Notes: generated by a model not told the origin, from the sequence alone. DNA of 64,000 nt from Xanthomonas fragariae (GCF_900183975.1 NZ_LT853882.1:3465501-3529500); one strand, 5' to 3'; numbered from the stretch's first letter, positions 18,681 to 29,164 are shown. A program made the numbers and translations.

Positions 18681-20825
18681 CTACGCCGCGGCGTAACGCA
18701 CCGCGCTACCTATCCAACGCGCGACGACACGGTCGGCGATCTCCGGCGCTTCATCCAGCAAACGTTCGGCGAGCATTTGCACGCGCGGCAGCAGCCCGGC
18801 GTCACGGGCGAGATCGGCGATGCGGAAACTGGCCAAACCGGTCTGCCGGGTGCCTAGCAATTCGCCCGGACCGCGCAGCTCCAGATCCTTTTCCGCAATC
18901 ACGAAGCCATCGTTGGTTTGCCGCATGGTTTCCAGGCGTTGCCGCGCCATCATCGACAACGGCGCTTGATACAGCAACACGCAGCTGGATGCCGCCGCGC
19001 CGCGCCCGACCCGGCCGCGTAACTGGTGTAACTGGGCAAGGCCCAAGCGCTCGGCATTTTCGATAATCATCAACGAGGCGTTGGGCACGTCCACGCCGAC
19101 TTCGATCACCGTGGTCGCGACCAGCAGATCGCTGTGGCCTTGCTTGAAATCCAGCATGGCCTTCTGCTTTTCGGCCGGCTTCATGCGGCCGTGCACCAAC
19201 GCCACGCGCACGCCCGGCAGTTGCGCGGATAGCGCAGCGAAGGTGACTTCCGCGGCCTGCGCTTCGATGCGTGGCGGCCCGTTTTGTGCGCCCTTCTCGG
19301 GCTCTTCGCTTTCTTCGATCAAGGTGCACACCCAGTACGCCTGACGCCCTTCGGCGCAGGCGGCGCGGATGCGCTCGACCAGGTCAGGCCGACGTTCTGC
19401 GCTCAAGACAATCGTCTGCACCGGCGTGCGGCCGGGCGGCAGTTCATCGATGGCCGAGACATCCAGATCGGCATAGGTGGACATCGCCAAGGTGCGAGGA
19501 ATTGGCGTGGCGGTCATCACCAACTGATGCGGCACGCTACCGGTGGCCGCGCCTTTGTCGCGCAATGCCAGACGCTGATGCACGCCGAAGCGGTGTTGCT
19601 CGTCGATGATGGCCAGCGCGAGGTCGTGGAAGACCACTGCCTCCTGCATCAATGCATGCGTGCCGACCACCACCTGCGCATGACCGGAGGAGACCTCGGC
19701 CATCGCAGCAGCGCGCGCCTTGCCGGTGACCTTGCCAGCCAGCCAAACGATGCGCACGCCCAACGGCTCCAGCCAGTCACGCAGATTGTTGAGATGCTGC
19801 TCGGCCAGCAGTTCAGTCGGAGCGGCAAGTGCAACCTGCTTGCCTTGCTCCACAGCAAGCATCGCCGCCAACGCGGCGATCACGGTTTTGCCGCTGCCGA
19901 CATCGCCCTGCACCAGGCGCAGCATCGGCGATGGTTTGGCCAGATCCTGCGCGATCTGTTCGAACACGCGCTGCTGCGCGCCAGTGAGCTGGAACGGCAA
20001 TGCGGCGCGCAGTTGCTGCACCAAATCGCCATCGCCAGACAGCATCGGCGCATGGAAGCGCTGCAAGGCGATGCGTTGCCGGCGCAGGCTCAATTGATGC
20101 GCCAGCAGTTCTTCAATCGCCAAGCGCTGCTGAGCCGGATGACCGCCCGCGAGCAATTGCTGCGGGTCGGTGTTCACCGGTGGGCGATGCATGGTCAACA
20201 ACGCCTCGCGCAACGAAGGTAGCTGCTCGTCCTGCAACCAGTGCGGCGGCAGCAGTTCCAGCGCTGCTTCGGGTGGCAGCCGCTCCAACGCTTGGCCGAT
20301 GAGTTTGCGCAGCGTGGCCGGGCCGACACCTTCCAGCACCGGATACACAGGGTCCAGACTATCGCCTAGCCCGGCATCCTCGCCAGGTGCGAGCACACGG
20401 TAACTGGGATGCACAATCTCCCAGCCGTGTTGACCGGGTTTTGGCGTGCCGAATACACGCAGCCGCGTGCCCGGTGCGAATTGCGCCACTTGCGCGGCGC
20501 GAAAATGGAAAAAGCGCAGCACCACGGTGCCGTGCGAATCATCCGACACCGCCACGCGCAGCATCGGCCGATAACGGAAACCGCGCTCGACCGCATCCAC
20601 ACGCCCTTCGATCTGCGCCGGTACACCGCCCTGCAGCTGCGCGATCGTGGTCAAACGCGTACGGTCTTCGTAGCGCAGCGGCAGGTGCAGCCACAAGTCC
20701 TGCACCGTGAGAATGCCGCGCGCAGTGAATCTCTCGGCCACTTTCGGGCCGACACCGGGCAAGCTGGAAAGCGACGCCTGGCCTGCAACGGCCAGGCTCG
20801 GTGTAACGGTATGCGCGCGCGGCAC
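18681..20825 (-). CDS. recG: ATP-dependent DNA helicase RecG
   Basis: A 714-aa branch-migration helicase that remodels stalled forks and Holliday junctions. The start is GTG 20825 (PRAHTVTPSLAVAG), a usual length. The N-terminal wedge/OB domain (about 40-160) contains LPLRYEDRT and VVLRFFHFRAAQ. Helicase motifs: GDVGSGKT (Walker A, about 307-314), AAPTELLAEQH (Ia), IIDEQHRFGV (motif II, about 407), MTATPIPRTLAM (III), TTVIEVGVDVPNAS (V) and QLRGRVGRG (VI). It ends the gmk-rpoZ-spoT-ridA-recG run. Confidence 0.98.
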   Translation of the reverse strand: MPRAHTVTPSLAVAGQASLSSLPGVGPKVAERFTARGILTVQDLWLHLPLRYEDRTRLTTIAQLQGGVPAQIEGRVDAVERGFRYRPMLRVAVSDDSHGTVVLRFFHFRAAQVAQFAPGTRLRVFGTPKPGQHGWEIVHPSYRVLAPGEDAGLGDSLDPVYPVLEGVGPATLRKLIGQALERLPPEAALELLPPHWLQDEQLPSLREALLTMHRPPVNTDPQQLLAGGHPAQQRLAIEELLAHQLSLRRQRIALQRFHAPMLSGDGDLVQQLRAALPFQLTGAQQRVFEQIAQDLAKPSPMLRLVQGDVGSGKTVIAALAAMLAVEQGKQVALAAPTELLAEQHLNNLRDWLEPLGVRIVWLAGKVTGKARAAAMAEVSSGHAQVVVGTHALMQEAVVFHDLALAIIDEQHRFGVHQRLALRDKGAATGSVPHQLVMTATPIPRTLAMSTYADLDVSAIDELPPGRTPVQTIVLSAERRPDLVERIRAACAEGRQAYWVCTLIEESEEPEKGAQNGPPRIEAQAAEVTFAALSAQLPGVRVALVHGRMKPAEKQKAMLDFKQGHSDLLVATTVIEVGVDVPNASLMIIENAERLGLAQLHQLRGRVGRGAAASSCVLLYQAPLSMMARQRLETMRQTNDGFVIAEKDLELRGPGELLGTRQTGLASFRIADLARDAGLLPRVQMLAERLLDEAPEIADRVVARWIGSAVRYAAA

Positions 20826-20855
20826 GGTAGATCGAGTCGGATCAGTCGAACTGAA

Positions 20856-21236
20856 TCAGTCGAGCACCATCACCGCATCGACTTCGAACCCGGCGCCCTT
20901 GGGCAGACCAGAGACTTCAATGGTCGAACGTGCGGGGAACGGGGCCTGGAAATACTCCTGCATCACCGCGTTGACCGCAGCGAACTGGCCGAGGTCGGTC
21001 AGATACAGGCCCAGGCGCACGATCTTGTCGAGCGAGCCGCCGGCCGCTTCGGCCACTGCCTTAAGGTTGTCGAATGCGCGGCGTGCCTGCGCGCCGATGT
21101 CACCGGGCACAATCTCGCCGGTGGCCGGATCCAAGGGGATCTGCCCGGAGAAATACACCGTGTTGCCGGCACGCACGGCCTGCGAGTACGGGCCAATGGC
21201 GGCGGGCGCCCGGTCGGTATGGATGATCTGGGACAT
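20856..21236 (-). CDS. ridA: RidA/YjgF/YER057c-family enamine deaminase
   Basis: 126 aa. RidA proteins hydrolyse reactive 2-aminoacrylate and related enamines released by PLP enzymes, protecting other PLP enzymes. The family signature is clear: PAAIGPYSQAVRAGNTVYFSGQIPLDP near the N terminus, and ARSTIEVSGLPKGAGFEVDAV near the C terminus with the catalytic Arg in ARSTIEV. It sits 30 bp upstream of recG and follows spoT on the same strand, at the place that holds trmH in E. coli. Confidence 0.96.
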   Translation of the reverse strand: MSQIIHTDRAPAAIGPYSQAVRAGNTVYFSGQIPLDPATGEIVPGDIGAQARRAFDNLKAVAEAAGGSLDKIVRLGLYLTDLGQFAAVNAVMQEYFQAPFPARSTIEVSGLPKGAGFEVDAVMVLD

Positions 21237-21455
21237 GAAAACTCCACTACAAAGATGTGCACAGCAGTTTAGGCGTTTGTGCGGATTTGCTCGACTGTTC
21301 TGCGAGGCAGCGCACGACGGCGCAGCAGGTGTTCAACCTGAAGCGAGCCGAAACGGCGCCATCGCACGCGGTGGCGGTCGCAATCGCGCCAACGGGATGC
21401 CGCACGCGAGACTGCAGATCGTCCTGGGCGCCCGCCCTGACGAGCATACCGCGCG

Positions 21456-23627
21456 CTACTGCCGCCCGACGCTCTGCACCACATGCAGACGCCGCAACCG
21501 GCGCATCACTTCGGCAAGATGGCGACGATCGCGCACCTGGATATTGAAGCGCAGCACCGCCGCATTGAAATCACGATCCAGGTAATCCACACGCTCGATA
21601 TTGGACTGGCTCTGCGCAATCGCTGCGGCAAGTTGGGCCAGCACGCCGGTGCGGTTTTCCACTTCCACCACCAGCGCGGTGTCGTAATCGCCGGTGACGC
21701 CGGAATCCCAATCGATCGGCACCCAGCGCTCGGGCGATTTGCGCAGCTCGGCCAGGTTCGGGCAGTCCAGACGGTGCACCACGATGCCCTTGCCGGCGGT
21801 GTGATACCCCATGATTTCGTCGCCGGGAATCGGCTGACAACAGTTGGCGAAGCTGATCACGCCACGCTCGCTGCCGTCGATCAGGATCTTTTCGTGCGAA
21901 TGCTTGGACTGGCCTGCGCCGCGCAATTCGGCGTAGGCCATCAACGCCTGCGCCGCCTGATTGGGCATCCAGTTACCGAGCGCCACATCGGCCAGCAAGG
22001 CTTCCAGACGCGGGTAACGATGCTCGTTGAGGAAGGCATCCAGCCGCCCCTTAGGCAACCGCTCCAGCGAGCTGTCCATCGCTTCCAGCGCGCGATCGAG
22101 CATGCGATGGCCAAGCTGCACGGCATCTTCGTGTTCGAGTTGCTTGAGCTGGTGGCGGATCGCGGTACGCGCCTTGCTGCTGACCACAAATTCCAGCCAC
22201 TGCGGCTTGGGCGTGGCCGAACGCGCAGTAATGATCTCCACCGCCTGGCCACTGACCAGCTTGGTGCGCAGCGGCACCAGCTTTTTGTCCACGCGCGAGG
22301 CAACCGCGCGATTGCCCACGTCGGTGTGCACTGCATAGGCGAAATCCAGCGTGGTGGAATTGCGCGGCAACGCCAGAATCTTCCCCTTGGGCGTGAACAG
22401 ATAGACCTCGTCCGGAAACAGGTCGACCTTGACGTTGTCCAGAAACTCCAGCGATGAGCCGGCGGCGCGCTGCGAATCGATCAACTCCACGATCCAGTCG
22501 TGCGCGCGACTCTGCGCGCTATTCGGCGATGCCGAGCCGACCTTGTAGGTCCAGTGCGCGGCCACACCGCGCTCGGCGATCAGGTCCATTTCTTCGGTGC
22601 GGATCTGCACTTCGATCGGCGATCCGTAAGGGCCAAACAACACGGTGTGCAACGACTGGTAACCATTAGCCTTGGGAATGGCGATGAAATCGCGAAAACG
22701 CCCATCCAGCGGCTTAAAGCTCGCATGCACCGCGCCTAGCGCGTGATAGCAATCGGCCACCGAGCGCACCACCAGACGGAAGCCGAACACATCCATCACC
22801 TGGTCGAAGGATTTGTTCTCTTCGTGCATCTTGGAATAGATGCTCCAGGGCGTCTTGATGCGGCTGACCAGCCGATGCTCCAGCCCTTCCTTGGCCAGCC
22901 GTTGCGACAACTGCACTTCCACCTGCGCCATCGATTCGCGACGCACCACAGGCTGGCTGCGAATGTGTTTTTCGATAATGGCGTGACGCCACGGATACAG
23001 CGCGCAAAAGCCCAGATTCTGCAGCTCGGACTTAATCAGGCTCATGCCCAGGCGCTGCGCGATGGGTGCGTAGATTTCCAGAGTTTCGCGTGCGATGCGG
23101 CTGCGCGCTTCGCTGCTCTGCGCGCCCAGCGTGCGCATGTTATGCAGACGGTCGGCGAGCTTGATCATGATCACGCGCAAATCGCGCGACATCGCCAGCA
23201 GCATCTTTCGGAAACTTTCCGCCGCCGCTTCCTGGCGGTCGCGGAACTTGAGCTTGTCCAGCTTGGTGACACCGTCGACCAACTCGGCCACCGCTTCGCC
23301 GAACTCCGACGCCAGCTCTTCGCGGGTCAGCGGGGTGTCTTCGATGGTGTCGTGCAGGATCGCGGCAATCAGCGATTCCATGTCCAGGCCAAGCTCGGCG
23401 AGCACGCCGGCAACGGCAACCGGATGCGTGATGTAGGGCTCGCCAGATTTGCGGGTCTGGCCGGCATGCGCAGTGGCACCGACTTGCCAGGCACGGCGCA
23501 GGATCGGCAGCTGCTCCTTGGGAAGGTAGCTAGCCGCGCGTTCGAGGTGCAGGACGTAGTCGGGGATGGCCTGGTCGGAAGACGGAGACGTCACGACGGT
23601 CGCCTGGGCAGTGGGGCCTGGGTTCAT
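21456..23627 (-). CDS. spoT: Bifunctional (p)ppGpp synthetase/hydrolase SpoT
   Basis: A 723-aa RelA/SpoT homologue controlling the stringent-response alarmone. The hydrolase HD domain (about 45-200) has HPVAVAGVLAELG, ILHDTIEDT (His/Asp pair near residue 91) and IKLADRLHNMRTL, intact for hydrolysis. The synthetase domain (about 240-360) has SRIKTPWSIYSKM, VMDVFGFRLVV and IPKANGYQSLHT. TGS (FTPKGKILALPRNSTTLDFAYAVH), helical, CC-type (NCCQPIPGDEIMGY) and ACT (about 650-720) domains follow. It lies after rpoZ, as in most gammaproteobacteria. Confidence 0.98.
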   Translation of the reverse strand: MNPGPTAQATVVTSPSSDQAIPDYVLHLERAASYLPKEQLPILRRAWQVGATAHAGQTRKSGEPYITHPVAVAGVLAELGLDMESLIAAILHDTIEDTPLTREELASEFGEAVAELVDGVTKLDKLKFRDRQEAAAESFRKMLLAMSRDLRVIMIKLADRLHNMRTLGAQSSEARSRIARETLEIYAPIAQRLGMSLIKSELQNLGFCALYPWRHAIIEKHIRSQPVVRRESMAQVEVQLSQRLAKEGLEHRLVSRIKTPWSIYSKMHEENKSFDQVMDVFGFRLVVRSVADCYHALGAVHASFKPLDGRFRDFIAIPKANGYQSLHTVLFGPYGSPIEVQIRTEEMDLIAERGVAAHWTYKVGSASPNSAQSRAHDWIVELIDSQRAAGSSLEFLDNVKVDLFPDEVYLFTPKGKILALPRNSTTLDFAYAVHTDVGNRAVASRVDKKLVPLRTKLVSGQAVEIITARSATPKPQWLEFVVSSKARTAIRHQLKQLEHEDAVQLGHRMLDRALEAMDSSLERLPKGRLDAFLNEHRYPRLEALLADVALGNWMPNQAAQALMAYAELRGAGQSKHSHEKILIDGSERGVISFANCCQPIPGDEIMGYHTAGKGIVVHRLDCPNLAELRKSPERWVPIDWDSGVTGDYDTALVVEVENRTGVLAQLAAAIAQSQSNIERVDYLDRDFNAAVLRFNIQVRDRRHLAEVMRRLRRLHVVQSVGRQ

Positions 23628-23702
23628 GACGGAAGACTATTCCAGCAACGCAGTCGCGGCAAACGTTTGCGCGCCATACAGCACAGATGAGGCATCAAAC
23701 GC

Positions 23703-23728
23703 AAACAGCCCGCATTGGGCGGGCTGTT
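23703..23728 (-). terminator. Hairpin between rpoZ and spoT
   Basis: CAGCCCGC pairs with GCGGGCTG, extended by AA/TT, around a short loop; on the minus strand it is followed by TTTGCGTTT. It lies 27 bp past the rpoZ stop, so some transcripts probably end before spoT. Confidence 0.65.
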
Positions 23729-23754
23729 CTGATCGATCAAAGTGATGCGAACAA

Positions 23755-24054
23755 TCAATCGTCGTTCTTGGACATGTCTTCGTCGGCAACCACTTCGGCA
23801 GCAGCCCACTCCAGCGCTTCGCGCTCAGCACGCTCGCGCTCGGCCTTCTCGACTTCATCGATCAGCGCGTTGTCGATCCGGCGTGCGGCGATTTCGCGCA
23901 GTGCCATCACGGTGGGCTTGTCGCTGGCGTCTGCGTTCTCGATCAGCGGCTGCACGCCGTTGGCGAGCTGACGGGCACGCTTGGAGGCCATCATGACCAG
24001 CTCGAAACGGTTGTTCACGACTTCCAGGCAATCTTCTACGGTAATGCGGGCCAT
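23755..24054 (-). CDS. rpoZ: DNA-directed RNA polymerase omega subunit
   Basis: 99 aa from ATG 24054 ([20 protein letters not shown]), with GGGAG 5 bases upstream. Omega assists beta-prime folding and forms part of the ppGpp site 1 on RNA polymerase. Core motifs are [17 protein letters not shown] and [14 protein letters not shown]. The C-terminal third is a charged Glu/Ala tail (about 70-99). It lies between gmk and spoT, the standard order. Confidence 0.98.
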   Translation of the reverse strand: MARITVEDCLEVVNNRFELVMMASKRARQLANGVQPLIENADASDKPTVMALREIAARRIDNALIDEVEKAERERAEREALEWAAAEVVADEDMSKNDD

Positions 24055-24196
24055 GCGGGCTCCCGGCGACCAGCAACGGCCGCTCATCGAATGAGGGAAA
24101 GGGACCGGAGTGTACGCCCGGACTAGCGCCCAGGCAATCGCCGCCGACCCAGTTTCCTTTGGAATCAGGCATTTGGGCCAAAAGAAGGCGTGAAAC

Positions 24197-24808
24197 TCAG
24201 TCCAGCAGCGCCTGAATCAGCCCGGCGTGCCGCTGCTGCTGTGCCTTGCGACGCAAGCGGCTGGCGGTGAAGATCGCGCACATCTCCGAGACAGCGGTGT
24301 CGAAGGTCTCGTTGATGATGACGTAATCGAATTCTTCGAAATGGAGCATCTCTTCGCGTGCGGCGGCTAGGCGCTGCGCCATTACATCCTCGCTGTCCTG
24401 CCCGCGCTTGCGCATGCGCTCGTCCAAGGCCTGACGCGACGGCGGCAAGATGAACACGCTGACCGCATCCGGCACCTTCTGGCGCACCTGATGCGCGCCC
24501 TGCCAGTCAATTTCCAGCAGCACGTCGTGGCCGGCGGCCAGCTGCGGCTCGACCGACTGCCGCGCGGTGCCCTTCCAGTCGCCATGCACCAGCGCGTATT
24601 CGAAGAAGTCGCCTGCTTCGATCATGCTCTGAAACTCGTCGGCGGAAACGAAATGGTAGTGCTCGGCATGCCGTTCGCCCGGCCGTGGCGCGCGCGATGT
24701 GAACGAGATCGACAAGGCGATCTTGGGATCACGCGCCAGAGTGGCGTTGACGATGCTGCTCTTGCCGGCGCCCGAGGGGGCCGCAACGATGTAGAGGGTG
24801 CCGCGCAT
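24197..24808 (-). CDS. gmk: Guanylate kinase
   Basis: 203 aa; phosphorylates GMP to GDP with ATP. The P-loop APSGAGKSS is at residues 9-17. The GMP-binding region includes [20 protein letters not shown] and the acidic [25 protein letters not shown] and [17 protein letters not shown] (lid) are also present. GMP/GDP metabolism is directly linked to the alarmone made by SpoT, encoded two genes downstream. Confidence 0.98.
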   Translation of the reverse strand: MRGTLYIVAAPSGAGKSSIVNATLARDPKIALSISFTSRAPRPGERHAEHYHFVSADEFQSMIEAGDFFEYALVHGDWKGTARQSVEPQLAAGHDVLLEIDWQGAHQVRQKVPDAVSVFILPPSRQALDERMRKRGQDSEDVMAQRLAAAREEMLHFEEFDYVIINETFDTAVSEMCAIFTASRLRRKAQQQRHAGLIQALLD

Positions 24809-24960
24809 AGGGTCAGGGATTCGGGAGTCGGAGTTGGGGAGTCGGAATTCGCGAACGGACTGCGGACCGGTACCGCCAGGGTCGACATGCTACCGGGATT
24901 GGCCGCTGCCCGCCCAAGCCAGGGATTTGCGGTCGCCCAAGCCCGAATTCCCACTCCCGG
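24809..24960. repeat. Intergenic GGGATTCGGGAGTCGG-type repeat cluster
   Basis: The spacer between gmk and yicC contains several imperfect units of a G-rich, A/T-punctuated motif (GGGATTCGGGAGTCGGAG at 24811 onward) and, at 24940-24960, C-rich units in the opposite sense. Similar units occur near 18650, 35176-35243 and 45345. Such units are frequent between genes in xanthomonads; no coding role is seen. Confidence 0.6.
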
Positions 24961-25821
24961 TTACTCAATGTTCTGCACCTGCTCGCGGATCTGGTCGATC
25001 AATACTTTCAAATCGACCGCGGCGTTGGAGGTGCGGCTGTCGACCGACTTGGAACCGAGGGTATTGGCTTCGCGGTTGAATTCCTGCAACAGGAAGTCCA
25101 GGCGGCGGCCGACCGGCTCGCGCTGCTTTAGCACGCGGCGGATCTCGGAAATATGGCTGGACAGGCGGTCGAGTTCTTCGTCCACGTCGAGCTTCTGCAG
25201 CCACAGCACCAGTTCCTGCTCGGCGCGGCCGGGATCGACCGGATGCGGCAGATCGGCCAGGCGTGCGGCAAGTTTGGCGCGCTGACCTTCCCGGATGGCC
25301 GGGATCAAGGTGCGCACGGTGGCGGCGATGCGTTCTATCGCATCGACCCGCTCGCTGATCGCTTCGGCCAGCTTGGCGCCTTCGCGCTCGCGCGCAGCGA
25401 CAAAACTGCCCACCACCTCGTCTAGCAATGCCAGGGTCTGCGCCTGCAGCGCAGGGGCGTCCACGTCCTGCACCTGCAACACGCCCGGCAGCTGCAGCAG
25501 ATCGGTGAAGCCGACCTGCAGCTTGGGAAACATCCCGTCCAGCCGTGTGGCCAACGCGCCCAGTTCCCACAGCAGCGATTCGTTGACGGCCAGCGTCTGC
25601 GCGTTGTCAGGCGCGCGCAGACGCAGCGCCAGATCCAACTTGCCGCGGCTGTTTTTTGCCGCCACGCGCTCACGCAGCATCGGCTCCAGCGCACGCAATT
25701 CTTCGGGCAGACGCACGCCCACTTCCAGAAAGCGGTGGTTGACCGAGCGCAGCTCGCAACCGAGCGTGCCCCAGGGCGTGATGCGTTCGCCGCCAGCAAA
25801 CGCGGTCATGCTTCGAATCAT
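24961..25821 (-). CDS. yicC: YicC-family endoribonuclease
   Basis: 286 aa from ATG 25821 ([18 protein letters not shown]). YicC-type proteins are reported endoribonucleases involved in small-RNA decay. The N-terminal YicC_N region has [21 protein letters not shown] and [12 protein letters not shown]; the C-terminal DUF1732 region has [33 protein letters not shown] and [21 protein letters not shown], the best conserved segment. It is divergent from rph, another RNA-processing gene. Confidence 0.95.
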   Translation of the reverse strand: MIRSMTAFAGGERITPWGTLGCELRSVNHRFLEVGVRLPEELRALEPMLRERVAAKNSRGKLDLALRLRAPDNAQTLAVNESLLWELGALATRLDGMFPKLQVGFTDLLQLPGVLQVQDVDAPALQAQTLALLDEVVGSFVAAREREGAKLAEAISERVDAIERIAATVRTLIPAIREGQRAKLAARLADLPHPVDPGRAEQELVLWLQKLDVDEELDRLSSHISEIRRVLKQREPVGRRLDFLLQEFNREANTLGSKSVDSRTSNAAVDLKVLIDQIREQVQNIE

Positions 25822-25932
25822 CGTCAAATCCCGTACCTTCAAAGCGCGAATGGTACCCTAGCGGCCCTTGCCGGCTGCCTGCACGCTGCGCACTGGCGTC
25901 TAGACCCATCTCCCGACTTTCGGACTCATCGC

Positions 25933-26658
25933 ATGACCTTTTCCCGTCCCAGCGGCCGCACGGCCGACCAGCTGCGCCCTGTGCGCATCGAACGCGCCTT
26001 CACCCGTCACGCCGAAGGCTCGGTGCTGGTCAGCTTCGGCGACACCCGCGTGCTGTGCACCGCCAGCGTTGAAAACCGCGTGCCGAACTTCCTGCGCGGC
26101 AAGGGCGAAGGATGGTTGACCGCCGAATACGGCATGTTGCCACGCTCCACCCACACCCGTTCCGATCGCGAAGCCGCACGCGGCAAGCAAGGCGGCCGCA
26201 CATTGGAAATCCAGCGTCTGATCGGCCGCGCCCTGCGCGCCTGCGTGGATCGCAATGCATTGGGTGAGCGCACCATCACCCTGGACTGCGACGTGTTGCA
26301 GGCCGATGGCGGCACCCGTACTGCGGCGATCACCGGCGCCTATGTGGCGTTGGCCGATGCGGTGAACCTGCTGCAGAAGCGTGGCGACATCAAGAAGCAC
26401 CCGCTGATCGGCGCGGTGGCCGCGGTGTCGGTGGGTATTTATCGCGGCGAGCCGGTGCTGGATCTGGATTACCCGGAAGACAGCGACTGCGATACCGACA
26501 TGAATGTCGTGATGAACGACGGCGGCGGTTTTATCGAGCTGCAGGGCACCGCTGAAGGTCATGCGTTCCGCCGTGACGAACTCAACGCATTGCTCGCACT
26601 GGCCGAAAAAGGCATGGGCGAACTATTCGCACTGCAACGCGACGCGCTGGCCGGATGA
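25933..26658 (+). CDS. rph: Ribonuclease PH
   Basis: A 241-aa phosphorolytic 3'-5' exoribonuclease that trims tRNA 3' ends. The start is ATG 25933 ([17 protein letters not shown]). Family motifs: [69 protein letters not shown] (phosphate-binding Arg) and [20 protein letters not shown]. The C terminus is intact, unlike the frameshifted rph of E. coli K-12. Its stop overlaps the next gene. Confidence 0.98.
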   Translation: MTFSRPSGRTADQLRPVRIERAFTRHAEGSVLVSFGDTRVLCTASVENRVPNFLRGKGEGWLTAEYGMLPRSTHTRSDREAARGKQGGRTLEIQRLIGRALRACVDRNALGERTITLDCDVLQADGGTRTAAITGAYVALADAVNLLQKRGDIKKHPLIGAVAAVSVGIYRGEPVLDLDYPEDSDCDTDMNVVMNDGGGFIELQGTAEGHAFRRDELNALLALAEKGMGELFALQRDALAG

Positions 26659-27281
26659 GTCGTCACATCGCCCAGATCGCAATGACACAACTGGTCCTGG
26701 CCAGCGGTAACGCCGGCAAGCTGGAAGAGCTGAGCGCCATGCTCGCGGCGCTGCCGCTACGCATCGTCGCGCAAGGCGAACTTGGCGTGAAGGATGTACC
26801 GGAAACCGGCCTGACCTTCGTCGAGAACGCCTTGATCAAGGCACGTCATGCAAGCGCAATAACCGGTTTGCCGGCACTGGCCGACGACTCTGGCCTGATC
26901 GTCGATGCCCTGGGTGGGGCGCCCGGCTTGTACAGCGCGCACTACGCCGGCAGCCCGACCAACGCGCAGGCCAACAACGCCAAGTTGCTCGATGCGATGC
27001 GCGATGTACCGGCCGAGCGCCGCAGCGCGCGGTTTTATGCAGTGATCGTGTTACTACGGCACCCGGAAGATCCGCAACCGTTGATCGCCGAAGGCAGCTG
27101 GGAAGGTGTGATCACCACAGCGCCGCGCGGCGATGGCGGTTTTGGCTACAACCCGGTGTTTCTGGACCCGCTGTACGGCCAGACCGCTGCGGAAATGGAC
27201 AGCGACTTGAAGAACCGCTTGAGCCATCGTGCGGTAGCCCTGGCCACGCTGCAGCATAAGCTGCACGCATTGTCGCTTTAA
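26655..27281 (+). CDS. rdgB: dITP/XTP pyrophosphatase RdgB
   Basis: Removes deaminated purine nucleotides (dITP, XTP) to keep them out of DNA and RNA. An ATG at 26655 overlaps the rph stop (ATGA); the family start [17 protein letters not shown] is at ATG 26682 and gives 199 aa, the usual length. SGNAGKLEE (triphosphate binding), [31 protein letters not shown] and [11 protein letters not shown] define the HAM1 family. It is coupled to rph and followed 6 bp later by hemW. Confidence 0.96.
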   Translation: MSRHIAQIAMTQLVLASGNAGKLEELSAMLAALPLRIVAQGELGVKDVPETGLTFVENALIKARHASAITGLPALADDSGLIVDALGGAPGLYSAHYAGSPTNAQANNAKLLDAMRDVPAERRSARFYAVIVLLRHPEDPQPLIAEGSWEGVITTAPRGDGGFGYNPVFLDPLYGQTAAEMDSDLKNRLSHRAVALATLQHKLHALSL

Positions 27282-27287
27282 ACGACA

Positions 27288-28445
27288 GTGTCTGACCTGA
27301 TCCCACCTCCGCTCTCGCTGTACGTGCACCTACCCTGGTGCCTGCGCAAATGCCCGTACTGCGATTTCAATTCGCATGCGGCCAAGGGCGCGTTGCCGTT
27401 CGAGGAATATGTGGATGCGTTGATCCGCGACCTGGACGCGGACCTGCCGTTGGTGTGGGGCCGTGTGGTGCATTCGGTGTTCTTCGGCGGCGGCACGCCG
27501 AGCCTGTTTCCGCCCGAAGCGATCGACCGATTCTTGCAGGCCGCAGCCGCGCGACTGCGCTTTGCGCCGAATCTCGAGATCACCCTGGAAACCAATCCAG
27601 GCACGGCCGAGCATGGCCGTTTCGACCGCTACCGCGCCGCCGGCGTGAACCGCCTGAGCTTCGGCGTGCAGACTTTCGACGAGGCGGCGCTGCAGCTGCT
27701 CGGTCGCATCCACGACAGTGCCGAAGCCGAGCGCGCGATAAAGCTTGCGCAGGACGCCGGCTACGACAATTTCAATATTGATTTGATGTACGCGTTGCCG
27801 GAGCAGACGCTGACGCAAGCTGAGCACGATCTGGAACGCGCGTTCGCGCTGCAGCCCACGCACCTGTCGCATTACCAGCTCACGCTGGAACCGAACACGG
27901 TATTCTTCGCGCGGCCGCCCCAGGGCATTCCCGACGACGATGCGGCCTGCGACATCCAGCAACATTGCCAGCAGTTGCTTGCCGAGGCCGGCTACGCGCA
28001 CTACGAAGTCAGCACGTATGCCAAGCCCGGGCGGCAATGCGCGCACAACCTCAATTACTGGCGTTTCGGCGATTATCTGGGCATTGGCGCAGGCGCGCAC
28101 GGGAAGATCAGTTCCGGCGCCCAGCAGCATGTGCTGCGGCGCTGGAAGCACAAGCATCCGCAAAGTTATCTGGTCAGCGCCGGCACTGCGGCGTCGATCG
28201 GTGGCGATGAGATCGTGCCGCGCGAGCGGTTGCCGTTCGAATACATGCTCAACCTGCTGCGTCTGCACGAAGGCTTCCGTTCGAGCGATTTCGAGGCCCG
28301 CACCGGTTTGGCCGCGTCTGTCATCGAAACATCGGTGGCGCGTGCGGTTGCACAAGGTTGGATGACCCGGCACGACGGACGCGTGATGCCGACCGAGCTG
28401 GGCCGTCGATTCACCAATGACGTGGTCGAGTTGTTTCTGGTCTGA
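27288..28445 (+). CDS. hemW: Radical SAM heme chaperone HemW
   Basis: A 385-aa HemN-like protein, now regarded as a heme-transfer chaperone. It starts at GTG (SDLIPPPLSLYVHLPWC). The radical SAM cluster motif is CLRKCPYCDFN (CxxxCxxC) at about residues 18-25. FFGGGTPSLF and LETNPGTAEHGRF bind SAM. It lacks the extended N-terminal region and extra Cys of true HemN. The C terminus has a HemN_C winged helix (LPFEYMLNLLRLHEGF). rph-rdgB-hemW is a common gammaproteobacterial neighbourhood. Confidence 0.95.
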   Translation: MSDLIPPPLSLYVHLPWCLRKCPYCDFNSHAAKGALPFEEYVDALIRDLDADLPLVWGRVVHSVFFGGGTPSLFPPEAIDRFLQAAAARLRFAPNLEITLETNPGTAEHGRFDRYRAAGVNRLSFGVQTFDEAALQLLGRIHDSAEAERAIKLAQDAGYDNFNIDLMYALPEQTLTQAEHDLERAFALQPTHLSHYQLTLEPNTVFFARPPQGIPDDDAACDIQQHCQQLLAEAGYAHYEVSTYAKPGRQCAHNLNYWRFGDYLGIGAGAHGKISSGAQQHVLRRWKHKHPQSYLVSAGTAASIGGDEIVPRERLPFEYMLNLLRLHEGFRSSDFEARTGLAASVIETSVARAVAQGWMTRHDGRVMPTELGRRFTNDVVELFLV

Positions 28446-28479
28446 GTCGCAATCGCCTATCGCTTGGTAGTCGGTTTCA

Positions 28480-29099
28480 CGGGCGCAGCGCATCGCCTGC
28501 ACGACGATCGCGCGGCGCCTGTCCACGCCCGGCGGCGAGGACGAGGTGACCTCGCGCACCAAGCTCGCCGCCAAGCTCAAGACGCGCACGCGGCTCGGCG
28601 ACCAGGGCGACAACGCCACTCGCAAGCCAATTTCCATGCCGGGCACATCTGCCGAAGAGGCGTGCTACGCCCAGGTGCGCAGCCTGCCGCTCGGCGCCTG
28701 GTTTGAATTCGCGAGCAACCAGCAGGCGATCTGCGCCGGCAACGGCTGTCCTGGTATAGCCCGACGACAGGCAACGCATTGTTCGTGAATCGGCGCTGGC
28801 AAAAAGTCGGCGAGCAGTCTGTCGCGGCTAATGCCCGGCGGACAAACGCGTTTGCTGATCGAAGAAAAATCGCGACTGATCGATCGCTTGGCATGCCACC
28901 ATGCGCGCGCTGCGCAGCCTGGCCGGCCAGTCGCCCGTTGCAGATGACAGCCACTATCGATGTCGGCGCGCATCTGCTGTGGACCGAAGCTGCGCACGCT
29001 CCCGTTCAAGCATGGGCGGGCTTTCGCTTTCCAACCATGCCCGAGCCGCATCGACAACGCCTGGGCGCCTGGATCGCCGAAGAACAGATGCTCAGCTGA
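28480..29099 (+). pseudogene. Remnant of a DUF1631/PilZ-like protein
   Basis: Coherent protein segments appear in changing frames: SAEEACYAQVRSLPLGAWFEF (28640-28710), then RLSWYSPTTGNALFVNRRWQ (28743-28805) in a second frame, then LMPGGQTRLLIEEKSRLIDR (around 28830-28890) and an end GFRFPTMPEPHRQRLGAW. The segments read like the C-terminal part of DUF1631 proteins, which often end in a PilZ-like region. At least two frameshifts separate them and no N-terminal half is present. It is probably a decayed gene fragment. Confidence 0.55.
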
Positions 29100-29164
29100 C
29101 GCAGGCCGCCGGGATTGCGGCAAAATTACGCATTGCTTGCCTTGCATTGCCGATCGAGCCCCGC

